Shown here in pieces: positions 6,057 through 12,287 of a stretch of 17,540 bases of DNA. Where the stretch lies: contig CABVDH010000031.1 of assembly GCA_902497065.1 (NCBI GenBank), forward strand, positions 1-17,540, given 5' to 3'. Within the stretch, counting starts at the first letter, position 1. Each line of letters starts with the position of its first letter. The stretch is from an uncultured Collinsella sp. Lineage in GTDB: Bacteria; Actinomycetota; Coriobacteriia; Coriobacteriales; Coriobacteriaceae. Under the pieces are notes generated by a model that searched no databases, had not been told where the DNA came from, and saw nothing but the letters and a program-made list of their open reading frames with translations. Position numbers and translations under genes: made by a program.

Positions 6057-7010
6057 ATGGAACCTAAGCAGTATTACATCGGCATCGACGTCGGCGGCAC
6101 CTCGGTCAAGGAGGGTCTGTTCGATGAGGACGGAAACCTGCTTGCCAAGGCCAGCGTGCCCACGCCTCCCATCGTTGACGCTGCGGGCTTTGCCGCGGTG
6201 ACCGAGGCTATCGACCAGGTGGTCGCCAAGGCCCAGATTCCGCGCGCCTTTGTGGCGGGTATTGGCCTGGCCGTTCCGTGCCCCATCCCGGCATCGGGCG
6301 ATGCCAAGGTCAAGGCCAACATTGCCATTAACCTGCCCGAGCTGAGAGTCGCCATTCAGGAGCACTGCCCCGACGCGGTCGTTAAGTACGAGAACGATGC
6401 CAACGCCGCTGCCATGGGCGAGGCCTGGCTCGGCTCTGCCAAGGGCGTACAGAACGTGGTGATGGTCACCATTGGTACCGGCGTGGGCGGCGGTGTTATC
6501 GTTAACGGCGACGTGGTATCGGGCGTTGTGGGCGCCGGCGGCGAGATTGGCCACATGTGCCTGAATCCGGCTGAGGAGCGTACCTGCGGCTGCGGCGGCC
6601 ATGGCCACCTGGAGCAGTATTCTAGCGCCACCGGTGTGGTGAGCAACTACCTTGCCGAGTGCAAGAAGGCGGGTGTCGAGCCCATCGAGCTCACCGGCCC
6701 CTCAGATTCCAAGGACGTGTTCCAGGCCTGCCGCGAGGGTGACAAGCTCGCGCTTGCCGCGGCCGATACCATGGCCGACTATCTCGGCCGCGCACTGGCG
6801 CTTATTGCCAACGTGGTTGATCCCGAGATGTTCCTCATCGGCGGCGGCGCCTCCGCCTCGGCCGATGTCTACCTCGACAAGGTTCGCGAGCACTTTAAGC
6901 AGTACGCGCTTTCCGCCTCGCGCGAGACGCCCATTAAGGTCGCTTCGCTCGGAAACGACGCCGGTATCATCGGTGCCGCCTACGTAGCCCTGCGCGCCGC
7001 CGGTAAATAG
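6057..7010 (+). CDS. ROK family sugar kinase (glucokinase-like)
   Basis: Cytosolic ATP-dependent hexose kinase of 317 residues. The N-terminal phosphate motif is IGIDVGGTSVKEG, Asp114 in ENDANAAA is the likely catalytic base, and TIGTGVGGG (138-146) is the adenosine-side loop. The zinc-site segment runs from GGEIGHM (His166) to CGCGGHGHLEQ. The usual ROK pattern is CxCGxxGCxE; here the third Cys is His184, so the ligand set would be His-Cys-Cys-His if zinc is kept. Start 6057 follows AAAGGCGGG; the frame is open further upstream, but the family N terminus begins here. It probably phosphorylates the free hexose released by the GH1 enzyme. In the B. subtilis gmu locus a ROK kinase (GmuE) holds the same place, although this one reads more like a glucokinase. 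Confidence 0.9.
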   Translation: MEPKQYYIGIDVGGTSVKEGLFDEDGNLLAKASVPTPPIVDAAGFAAVTEAIDQVVAKAQIPRAFVAGIGLAVPCPIPASGDAKVKANIAINLPELRVAIQEHCPDAVVKYENDANAAAMGEAWLGSAKGVQNVVMVTIGTGVGGGVIVNGDVVSGVVGAGGEIGHMCLNPAEERTCGCGGHGHLEQYSSATGVVSNYLAECKKAGVEPIELTGPSDSKDVFQACREGDKLALAAADTMADYLGRALALIANVVDPEMFLIGGGASASADVYLDKVREHFKQYALSASRETPIKVASLGNDAGIIGAAYVALRAAGK

Positions 7011-7011
7011 C

Positions 7012-7054
7012 TGGTGCAAGGGGGACAGGTTACTTTGCACCAACATGGTGCAAA
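7012..7054. repeat. alternating TGGTGCAAA inverted repeats
   Basis: TGGTGCAA (7012-7019), TTTGCACCA (7034-7042) and TGGTGCAAA (7046-7054) alternate in orientation. The middle copy can pair with either neighbour, giving two mutually exclusive hairpins (a 3-nt loop on the right). The spacer carries GGGGACAGGTT, the word shared with the other intergenic repeats. It starts directly after the ROK kinase stop codon. Confidence 0.7.
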
Positions 7055-7134
7055 AGGGACAGCCTTGGCCCCCGTGCCTGCGCCCCAAAATATACCGTGG
7101 CCCTTCCGTCTGCGAAGGCTCGGCATCGGCGTGC

Positions 7135-7140
7135 TACCAT
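7135..7140 (+). promoter_or_regulatory. candidate -10 box of ppaC
   Basis: TGCTACCAT (TACCAT at 7135-7140) resembles an extended -10 and lies 44 bp upstream of the ppaC start. No convincing -35 is seen. Confidence 0.35.
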
Positions 7141-7178
7141 AGCTACGTCCAAGTACACATATCAAGTGGAGGATATCC

Positions 7179-8102
7179 ATGGCAAACGTTCTTGTCTTTG
7201 GTCACCAGAACCCCGATAACGACGCCATCATGAGCGCCGTCGTCCTGTCCCAGCTGCTCAACCAGGTTGAGTATGCCGGCAACACCTACGAGGCTTGCGC
7301 CCTTGGTCAGCTTCCGGCCGAGTCCGCCAAGCTGCTCGCCGACGCCGGCATCGCCGAGCCCCGCGTGATCGAGTCCGTCGAGGCTGGTCAGCTCGTCGTC
7401 CTCACCGACCACAACGAGTCTGCCCAGTCCGTCGCCGGCCTTAAGGACGCCACGGTCTTTGGCGTTGTCGATCATCACCGCATCGGCGACTTCGAGACCG
7501 CCGGCCCGCTGCATTACATCTGCCTGCCCTGGGGCTCCAGCTGCACCATCGTCACCAAGCTCGCCGCCGTGCTCGGCGTTGAGCTTTCCGACGTCCAAGC
7601 TAGGCTGCTGCTCTCGGCCATGATGACCGACACGCTTATGCTCAAGAGCCCCACCACCACCGATGTCGACCGCGCCGTCGCCGCCAAGCTCGGCGAGCAG
7701 GTGGGCGTCGACCCGGTTAAGTTTGGCATGGAGGTCTTCCTCACCCGTCCTTCCGGCTCCTTCACCGCAGCCGAGATGGTCGGCAACGACATCAAGATGT
7801 TCGAGCCCGCCGGCAAGAAGCTGCTCATCGGCCAGTACGAGACTGTCGACAAGAGCCGTGCGCTTGGCATGATCGACGAGATTCGCGAGGCCATGCGCGC
7901 CTACGCCGCCGAGAAGGGTGCCGACGGCATCGTCCTGTGCATCACCGACATCATGGAGGAGGGCTCGCAGGTCCTGCTCGAGGGCGAGACCGAGGCTGCT
8001 CAGAAGGGCCTGGGCATTGCCGACGAGCACGACGGCGTCTGGATGCCGGGCGTCCTCTCCCGTAAGAAGCAGGTCGCTGCCCCCATCATGGCCGCCTGCT
8101 AG
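7179..8102 (+). CDS. ppaC: manganese-dependent inorganic pyrophosphatase (family II)
   Basis: Cytosolic enzyme that hydrolyses pyrophosphate to two phosphates and so drives biosynthetic reactions. The 307-residue protein is the short DHH-family form without CBS domains. Metal-site motifs are visible: GHQNPDND (His9, Asp13, Asp15), TDH (Asp77) and VVDHH (Asp98, His99, His100). The C-terminal domain ends with the substrate-binding SRKKQ loop near residue 290. The start follows GTGGAGG. The gene stands alone, with an intergenic repeat before it and a strong terminator after it. Codon use is very biased towards C-ending codons, as expected for a highly expressed gene. Confidence 0.96.
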   Translation: MANVLVFGHQNPDNDAIMSAVVLSQLLNQVEYAGNTYEACALGQLPAESAKLLADAGIAEPRVIESVEAGQLVVLTDHNESAQSVAGLKDATVFGVVDHHRIGDFETAGPLHYICLPWGSSCTIVTKLAAVLGVELSDVQARLLLSAMMTDTLMLKSPTTTDVDRAVAAKLGEQVGVDPVKFGMEVFLTRPSGSFTAAEMVGNDIKMFEPAGKKLLIGQYETVDKSRALGMIDEIREAMRAYAAEKGADGIVLCITDIMEEGSQVLLEGETEAAQKGLGIADEHDGVWMPGVLSRKKQVAAPIMAAC

Positions 8103-8121
8103 GTTTAGTTGACCAAACGCC

Positions 8122-8162
8122 ACGACCGGATCGCGGACGCCCCGCGCTCCGGTCGTTTTTTG
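8122..8162 (+). terminator. intrinsic terminator of ppaC
   Basis: ACGACCGGA (8122-8130) pairs perfectly with TCCGGTCGT (8148-8156), with an inner CGCGG/CCGCG stem, and is followed by a T run (8156-8161). Confidence 0.95.
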
Positions 8163-8369
8163 TGCACGTCGCCGCGTCGTCTCTTGGACAGGCGTGCCCG
8201 TGCCGTTGAGCAAATAATGTTCAACCTGTGGTTCCGCTTTTCGGCCACGCTTGCGCGCTTGTCGTGCAGGGTAGGCTAGATGCAAGCGTAATACGTTAGA
8301 GCGCGGCGCCGCCACTTGGGCGGGCCGTGCTTTTTTAGGACGGGAGCTTTCCCGTGAAAGGAGCCGCCC
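8163..8369 (+). promoter_or_regulatory. nhaA upstream region with GTTGAGCA palindrome
   Basis: About 207 bp between the ppaC terminator and nhaA. GTTGAGCA (8205-8212) and TGTTCAAC (8218-8225) form an 8-bp inverted repeat with one G-T mismatch and a 5-bp spacer, suitable as an operator. TAGGCTAGAT (8272-8281) and TAATAC (8289-8294) are weak -10 candidates without good -35 boxes. The leader after them is GC-rich and could fold (for example GGCGGGCC and GGGAGCTTTCCC), but I do not recognise a named riboswitch. Confidence 0.4.
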
Positions 8370-9728
8370 ATGGCAGCACCCGAGCAGCTGTTCAACGTCC
8401 GTGAGCGCAAGCGTTTTGAGCGCCACGACATTTGGGAGCGCATCACCGAGAACGGCACGATTTCCGCCGCCGTCATGGTCTTCGCCGCCATCGCCGCCGT
8501 CATTTGCGCCAACACCGATGCCTACGAGGCCATCCATCACTTTTTGGAGACCCCGCTGTATGTGGGTCTGGGCAACCTTACGGCCGGTCTCACCGTTGAG
8601 CTTTTCGTCAACGACTTCCTCATGGCGATCTTCTTTTTGTTGGTGGGCATTGAGCTTAAGTACGAGATGACAGTTGGCGAGCTCAAGAACCCGCGCCAGG
8701 CTATGCTTCCCATGCTGGCGGCCGTGGGCGGCGTCGTCGTTCCCGCCTGCATCTATCTGATCTTTAACCATGCCGGCGCGCACAACGGCTGGGCCATTCC
8801 CATGGCAACCGATATTGCCTTTGCGCTGGGCGTGCTGTCGCTTTTGGGCAACCGCGTGCCCAACGGCGTGCGCGTGTTCTTCTCGACGCTCGCCATCGCC
8901 GACGACCTCATCTCCATCGCCGCCATCGCCATCTTCTACGGTCAGAGCCCCAATCCGTTTTGGTTGGGCGCCGCCGCGCTTGTGACCTGTGCGCTCGTGT
9001 GGCTCAACAAGACGCAGCATTACCGCCTTGCCCCGTATTCGGTACTGGGCCTGCTGTTGTGGTTCTGCATGTTCAAGAGCGGCGTGCACGCTACGCTTGC
9101 TGGCGTCATCCTGGCCTTCACCATCCCGGCCAAGTGCGGTGTTAAGCTTGATAGCCTCACCGATTGGCTGGGCGAGTGCTTGCCGCTGCTCGATGACCGC
9201 TACGACGACGAGGCGCACATCCTGGGCCAGCATGACTTTACCGTCTCGACCACCAAAGTCGAGCGCGTCATGCACCGCGTGACCCCGCCGCTCATCCGCA
9301 TGGAGCGCCTGATCTCCACGCCGGTCAACTTTGTGATCCTGCCGATCTTTGCGTTCGTCAACGCACAGGTTCGCCTAGTGGGCGTGGACATGAGCACGCT
9401 GCTCACCGACCCGGTGACGCTCGGCGTGTACTTTGGCATGCTGCTGGGTAAGCCGATCGGTATCTTTGGCATGACGTTCGCCTTGGTCAAGCTCAAGGCC
9501 TGCGAGCTGCCGCACAATGTCAACTGGCATATGATTGCCGGCGTGGGCATTCTGGGCGGTATCGGCTTTACCATGTCGATTCTCATCAGCGGCCTCGCCT
9601 TCCCGACGGCCCAGTTTGAGGTTCTGGCTGCCAAGGCCGCTATTCTCGCCGGCTCTGTCACCGCGGCCGTACTTGGCATGATCTACATGAGTGTGATCTG
9701 CAAGCACCCCGCGCCCAAGAACGAGTAG
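8370..9728 (+). CDS. nhaA: Na+/H+ antiporter NhaA
   Basis: Inner-membrane antiporter that exports Na+ in exchange for protons and so supports pH and salt homeostasis. Key residues are visible: Asp148 in ATDIAFALGV, corresponding to E. coli Asp133, and Asp178-Asp179 in AIADDL, corresponding to the transport pair Asp163-Asp164. Several hydrophobic segments and the GIGFTMSI motif near the C terminus complete the family pattern. At 452 residues it is longer than E. coli NhaA (388). The extra length is a charged N terminus of about 25 residues and a hydrophilic loop near 265-310 (DDRYDDEAHILG onward), seen in other long NhaA proteins. The start has AAAGGAG 6 nt upstream. It is monocistronic and flanked by long non-coding stretches. 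Confidence 0.96.
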   Translation: MAAPEQLFNVRERKRFERHDIWERITENGTISAAVMVFAAIAAVICANTDAYEAIHHFLETPLYVGLGNLTAGLTVELFVNDFLMAIFFLLVGIELKYEMTVGELKNPRQAMLPMLAAVGGVVVPACIYLIFNHAGAHNGWAIPMATDIAFALGVLSLLGNRVPNGVRVFFSTLAIADDLISIAAIAIFYGQSPNPFWLGAAALVTCALVWLNKTQHYRLAPYSVLGLLLWFCMFKSGVHATLAGVILAFTIPAKCGVKLDSLTDWLGECLPLLDDRYDDEAHILGQHDFTVSTTKVERVMHRVTPPLIRMERLISTPVNFVILPIFAFVNAQVRLVGVDMSTLLTDPVTLGVYFGMLLGKPIGIFGMTFALVKLKACELPHNVNWHMIAGVGILGGIGFTMSILISGLAFPTAQFEVLAAKAAILAGSVTAAVLGMIYMSVICKHPAPKNE

Positions 9729-9821
9729 GCGCGTAGAAACAGACGCCAGAGCCTGCTCGAGCGCGTGTAAAACGCGGTTTTGAGTGGTACTTGCCACCTG
9801 CCGGACACCCCAGTGGCCAAA

Positions 9822-9857
9822 AAACGCCGTTTGTGAGTACTGTCACAAACGGCGTTT
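9822..9857 (+). terminator. 15-bp perfect hairpin, probable nhaA terminator
   Basis: AAACGCCGTTTGTGA (9822-9836) and TCACAAACGGCGTTT (9843-9857) pair perfectly around GTACTG, followed by CATTTTAGG. The stem begins with As and ends in Ts, so it could act in both directions. The T tract is interrupted, and the stem contains the TGAGTACTGTCAC word shared with the hairpin at 9995-10015. Confidence 0.65.
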
Positions 9858-9959
9858 CATTTTAGGCGCGAAAAATAATGTACAAATCTATTCTGTCTGT
9901 GCATTAACGATTGCGTGGCTGGACGAAAAATGCTGATGCATCCTTCCAAAACCGGACAC

Positions 9960-9982
9960 AAAAGGCCAAGACTGGCCTTTTT
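9960..9982. terminator. bidirectional terminator
   Basis: AAAAGGCCA (9960-9968) and TGGCCTTTT (9973-9981) form a perfect 9-bp stem with a 4-nt loop. T runs lie on both strands. It can end the small minus-strand gene at 10061-10315 and any plus-strand read-through from nhaA. Confidence 0.85.
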
Positions 9983-9994
9983 AATTCAAAATCG

Positions 9995-10015
9995 CTGTTA
10001 CTAAAAAAGTAACAG
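9995..10015. repeat. CTGTTACT/AGTAACAG hairpin
   Basis: CTGTTACT (9995-10002) and AGTAACAG (10008-10015) pair perfectly around an A-rich loop. On the minus strand it reads TGAGTACTGTTAC followed by a T run. It lies just after the small minus-strand gene, so it may be its first terminator or a repeat unit. Confidence 0.6.
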
Positions 10016-10060
10016 TACTCATATTTGCTATTTTTTGACCACAGGCCCCAATGACTAGGT

Positions 10061-10315
10061 TTATTCCACGGTGCCGTAGATGGCGCCCCAGCCGTGGGCG
10101 GCCAAGGCGGAGTTGAGCTGGTCGCAAAGTGACTGGCGGTCGTAATAGCCGGGCGGTAGCAGGTTCACGATTTCCATGAGATCGGGCGCCAGGTCCAAGA
10201 TTTCGGCCTGTACGATCAGATCCAGGCGGTCGATGGCGTGGCGGTCGTAAAACAGTCCGTCGACCAGGCGCTGAAGGTCGCCGAATTCCTCGGCCTGGAA
10301 CGATCCGTACTCCAT
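10061..10315 (-). CDS. small conserved-looking protein of unknown function
   Basis: An 84-residue soluble acidic protein without signal peptide, membrane segment, cysteine cluster or known motif that I recognise. It has an orderly composition: an N-terminal acidic helix-like part (FQAEEFGDLQRLVDGLFYD), a central DLAPDLMEIVNLLPPGYYDR and a C-terminal LCDQLNSALAAHGWGAIYGTVE. I accept it as a gene because the ATG is preceded by AAGGAGG at good spacing, it is followed by terminators on its own strand, and no better gene overlaps it. A longer open frame on the same strand (9981-10337) lacks such a ribosome site and reads like a low-complexity shadow. It is divergent from the aminotransferase gene. 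No function is proposed. Confidence 0.75.
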   Translation of the reverse strand: MEYGSFQAEEFGDLQRLVDGLFYDRHAIDRLDLIVQAEILDLAPDLMEIVNLLPPGYYDRQSLCDQLNSALAAHGWGAIYGTVE

Positions 10316-10334
10316 AGTGCCTCCTTGGGCGCTT

Positions 10335-10346
10335 CATGCCGGCATG
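10335..10346. promoter_or_regulatory. perfect 12-bp palindrome CATGCCGGCATG
   Basis: A perfect palindrome 20 bp upstream of the start of the small minus-strand gene, in the divergent space shared with the aminotransferase gene. It could be an operator for an unknown regulator or a small leader hairpin. Confidence 0.3.
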
Positions 10347-10417
10347 CGCGGCGATTCGTAATTCATTGCGATGGACTTAATCTATCACGGCTTCATAACG
10401 TTGCGACGGTGGCGGTC

Positions 10418-10423
10418 TATACT
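10418..10423 (+). promoter_or_regulatory. candidate -10 box of aminotransferase gene
   Basis: TATACT in GGTCTATACTTAG lies 47 bp before the start codon. TTGCGA (10401-10406) is only 11 bp upstream, too close for a normal -35. The same TATACTT occurs before tatA at 12207. Confidence 0.4.
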
Positions 10424-10464
10424 TAGAAGAATTGCAACGTACCGCTTCGTGAAAGGTCGCACCC

Positions 10465-11769
10465 ATGCAGACGATCTACCAGAAGATGGAAACCACCGAA
10501 CTCGATGCCGCCATCGAGGCGCTCAAAGCCGAGGTCGCCGAGGTCAAGGCCAAGGGCCTGGCGCTCGACATGGCCCGCGGCAAGCCGTCGCCCTCCCAGG
10601 TGGACATCTCTCGACCCATGCTCGATATCCTCAATGCCGATGCCGATCTGCACGACGGCAACGTCGACTGCTCCAACTACGGCTGCTTTGAGGGCATTCC
10701 TTCGGCGCGCAAGCTAGCGGGGGAGTTTTTGGGTTGCCCCGCCGAGCAGACGCTCGTACTGGGTTCGTCGAGCCTTTTGATCGAGCATGACATCGCCGGC
10801 ATGTTCTGGCGCTGCGGCTCGTGCGGCAGCGAGCCCTGGGAGGCTTACGAGGCCGCGCACGACGGCAAGAAGGTCAAGTTCCTGTGCCCGGTTCCCGGCT
10901 ACGACCGTCACTTTGGCATCACCGCCGACCTGGGTATCGAGAATGTCCCCGTCGCGATGACCGACAACGGCCTCGACATGGACGAGGTCGAGCGCCTGGT
11001 TGCCGCCGACGACTCCATCAAGGGCATCTGGTGCGTGCCCAAGTATTCCAACCCCACGGGCATCACCTTTAGCGAGGACACCGTGCGTCGCCTGGTTGAG
11101 ATGCCCACGGCCGCACCCGATTTCCGCATCTTCTGGGACAACGCCTACTGCGTGCACGACCTGTACGACGAGACCGACGAGCTCGCAAACATCTTTGACC
11201 TCGCTCGCGCGGCGGGCACCGAGGACCGCGTGGTGGCATTTGCCTCGACGTCCAAGATCACCTTCCCGGGCGCCGGTATCGGCTTTATCGGTGCGAGCCC
11301 CGCGGTCATCGCCGAGTTCTCCAAGCGCCTGAAGGCCGGCCTCATCAGCGCCGACAAGCTCAACCAGCTGCGTCACGTGCGCTTCCTTCCCACCATCGAG
11401 GCGGTCAAGGAGCACATGAAAAAGCATGCCGAGTTCTTGCGCCCGCGCTTTGAGGCCGTCGAGCGCAAGCTCACCGAGGGCTTGGGCGACACGGGCTGCG
11501 CCACCTGGACGCACCCCCGCGGCGGCTACTTTGTAAGCTTCGATGGTCCCGAGGGCTCGGCTCAAAAGGTCGCCGCGCTTTGCGCCGACCTGGGCGTCAA
11601 GCTCACGCCGGCCGGTGCTACCTGGCCCTATGGCAAGGACCCGCGCGATACCAACATCCGCATCGCGCCGAGCTATCCCACGGTCGAGGACCTGGAGGCC
11701 GCGCTCGATGTGCTGGTGCTGGCCGTTAAGCTTGTCGCTGCCGAGCTCGCGCGTGCCGAGCGCGCCTAA
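10465..11769 (+). CDS. PLP-dependent class I aminotransferase (PF12897 / AspAT-like)
   Basis: A fold-type I aminotransferase of 434 residues. The pattern MARGKPSPSQVDISRPML followed by SNYGCFEGIPSARKL is typical of the Aminotran_MocR-type family that includes the aspartate aminotransferase of Corynebacterium glutamicum. PLP-site residues are visible: Asn196 in SNPTG, Asp225 and Tyr228 in DNAY, and the Schiff-base Lys264 in ASTSKITF. The C-terminal arginine that binds the substrate carboxylate is probably in NIRIAPSYP. There is no N-terminal winged helix, so it is an enzyme and not a MocR regulator. The most likely activity is aspartate/2-oxoglutarate transamination, but alanine or a broader range is possible. 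The start follows GAAAGG. It appears to be a single-gene unit; a STAS gene begins 51 bp downstream. Confidence 0.9.
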   Translation: MQTIYQKMETTELDAAIEALKAEVAEVKAKGLALDMARGKPSPSQVDISRPMLDILNADADLHDGNVDCSNYGCFEGIPSARKLAGEFLGCPAEQTLVLGSSSLLIEHDIAGMFWRCGSCGSEPWEAYEAAHDGKKVKFLCPVPGYDRHFGITADLGIENVPVAMTDNGLDMDEVERLVAADDSIKGIWCVPKYSNPTGITFSEDTVRRLVEMPTAAPDFRIFWDNAYCVHDLYDETDELANIFDLARAAGTEDRVVAFASTSKITFPGAGIGFIGASPAVIAEFSKRLKAGLISADKLNQLRHVRFLPTIEAVKEHMKKHAEFLRPRFEAVERKLTEGLGDTGCATWTHPRGGYFVSFDGPEGSAQKVAALCADLGVKLTPAGATWPYGKDPRDTNIRIAPSYPTVEDLEAALDVLVLAVKLVAAELARAERA

Positions 11770-11783
11770 CGCGCGGCTTCCCG

Positions 11784-11789
11784 TACTAT
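11784..11789 (+). promoter_or_regulatory. candidate -10 box of STAS gene
   Basis: TACTAT in CCGTACTATCC lies 37 bp before the STAS start codon, at a spacing similar to the other candidate -10 boxes of this window. No clear -35. Confidence 0.3.
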
Positions 11790-11820
11790 CCGCACCTTCG
11801 ATACGTAAAGGAGCATATAC

Positions 11821-12135
11821 ATGGATTTGGGTATTTCCACCAACCCCACGCCAGAGCTCTACACCATTAAGGTAACCGGCGAGATCGATATCTCTAACGC
11901 CGATAGCCTGCGCAATGCCATCGACCTGGCGCTCGAGCAGCCCACCGAGGCCGTTGAGCTCGATTTTGCCCAGGTGAGCTACATCGATTCGACGGGCATT
12001 GGCGTGCTCGTGGGCGCCGCGCACCACGCGGTCGATCACGGCAAGCGCTTTAGCTGCACCAATGTGCAGCCCCCGGTGATGCGCGTGGTCCAGCTGTTGG
12101 GTGTCGACCAGGAGATTTCGATCACCGCTGCATAA
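11821..12135 (+). CDS. STAS-domain anti-sigma factor antagonist
   Basis: A 104-residue single STAS domain of the SpoIIAA/RsbV type. These proteins are phosphorylated and inactivated by an anti-sigma kinase; the unphosphorylated form binds the kinase and frees the sigma factor. Features are the N-terminal strand IKVTGEIDISNADSLRNAI, the central VELDFAQVSYIDSTGIGVLV with Ser57 in DSTG as the predicted phosphorylation site, and VMRVVQLLGV in the C-terminal half. The start follows AAAGGAG. The partner kinase and sigma factor are not next to it. In an organism of this kind it may serve a stress or envelope sigma pathway, but that cannot be read from the window. Its product is cytosolic. Confidence 0.9.
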   Translation: MDLGISTNPTPELYTIKVTGEIDISNADSLRNAIDLALEQPTEAVELDFAQVSYIDSTGIGVLVGAAHHAVDHGKRFSCTNVQPPVMRVVQLLGVDQEISITAA

Positions 12136-12178
12136 TCTTTGCCCCAAAAGGGCGTGCCGTTTGGCATATGTTTGTGAT

Positions 12179-12212
12179 GCGCTCGGACGTTTTGGCGTCC
12201 GGGCGCTATACT
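12179..12212 (+). promoter_or_regulatory. inverted repeat abutting a TATACT -10 box before tatA
   Basis: GCGCTCGGACG (12179-12189) and CGTCCGGGCGC (12196-12206) pair at 10 of 11 positions with a TTTTGG loop, and TATACT (12207-12212) follows at once. The hairpin may end STAS transcription, but it lacks a T run. It occupies the place where a -35 and spacer should lie, so it could be an operator for the tat promoter. The transcript leader would be about 70 nt. Confidence 0.4.
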
Positions 12213-12287
12213 TGACCGAATGAATAGACGAGTTCCGGCCGAATGGCGCGGTGCGGGCTCGACTCACATCGAGCCTTGGAGGTATGT

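Larger units (their letters stand above)
9729..10060. other. 332-bp gene-free, hairpin-rich spacer
   Basis: No credible reading frame lies here. The stretch is more AT-rich than its surroundings and holds three strong hairpins (9822-9857, 9960-9981, 9995-10015), each listed separately, plus two CCGGACAC words (9801-9808 and 9952-9959). AAAACGCGGTTTTGAGT near 9768 is a degenerate direct copy of AAAACGCCGTTTGTGAGT at 9821-9838. The piece from 9890 to 9955 shows nothing I can name. Confidence 0.6.

Noticed and set aside
7012..7054. CRISPR-like short repeats
   Set aside because: Only three copies of about 9 bp in alternating orientation with unequal spacers and no cas gene; this is a hairpin element.
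7143..9275. 710-codon minus-strand frame opposite ppaC and nhaA
   Set aside because: It is antisense to two well-supported enzymes and crosses their terminator. The composition is that of a shadow frame, with no ribosome site.
9981..10337. 118-codon minus-strand frame overlapping the small 84-residue gene
   Set aside because: It lacks a good ribosome site, is Arg/Pro-rich and low-complexity, and runs through the downstream hairpins. The 10061-10315 frame is better supported.
10714..12267. 517-codon minus-strand frame opposite the aminotransferase and STAS genes
   Set aside because: Shadow of two recognised genes, and it crosses their intergenic gap.
12243..12287. upstream ATG giving a longer TatA
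   Set aside because: No ribosome site, and it would put 15 polar residues before the membrane helix. GTG 12288 has GGAGG at ideal spacing.
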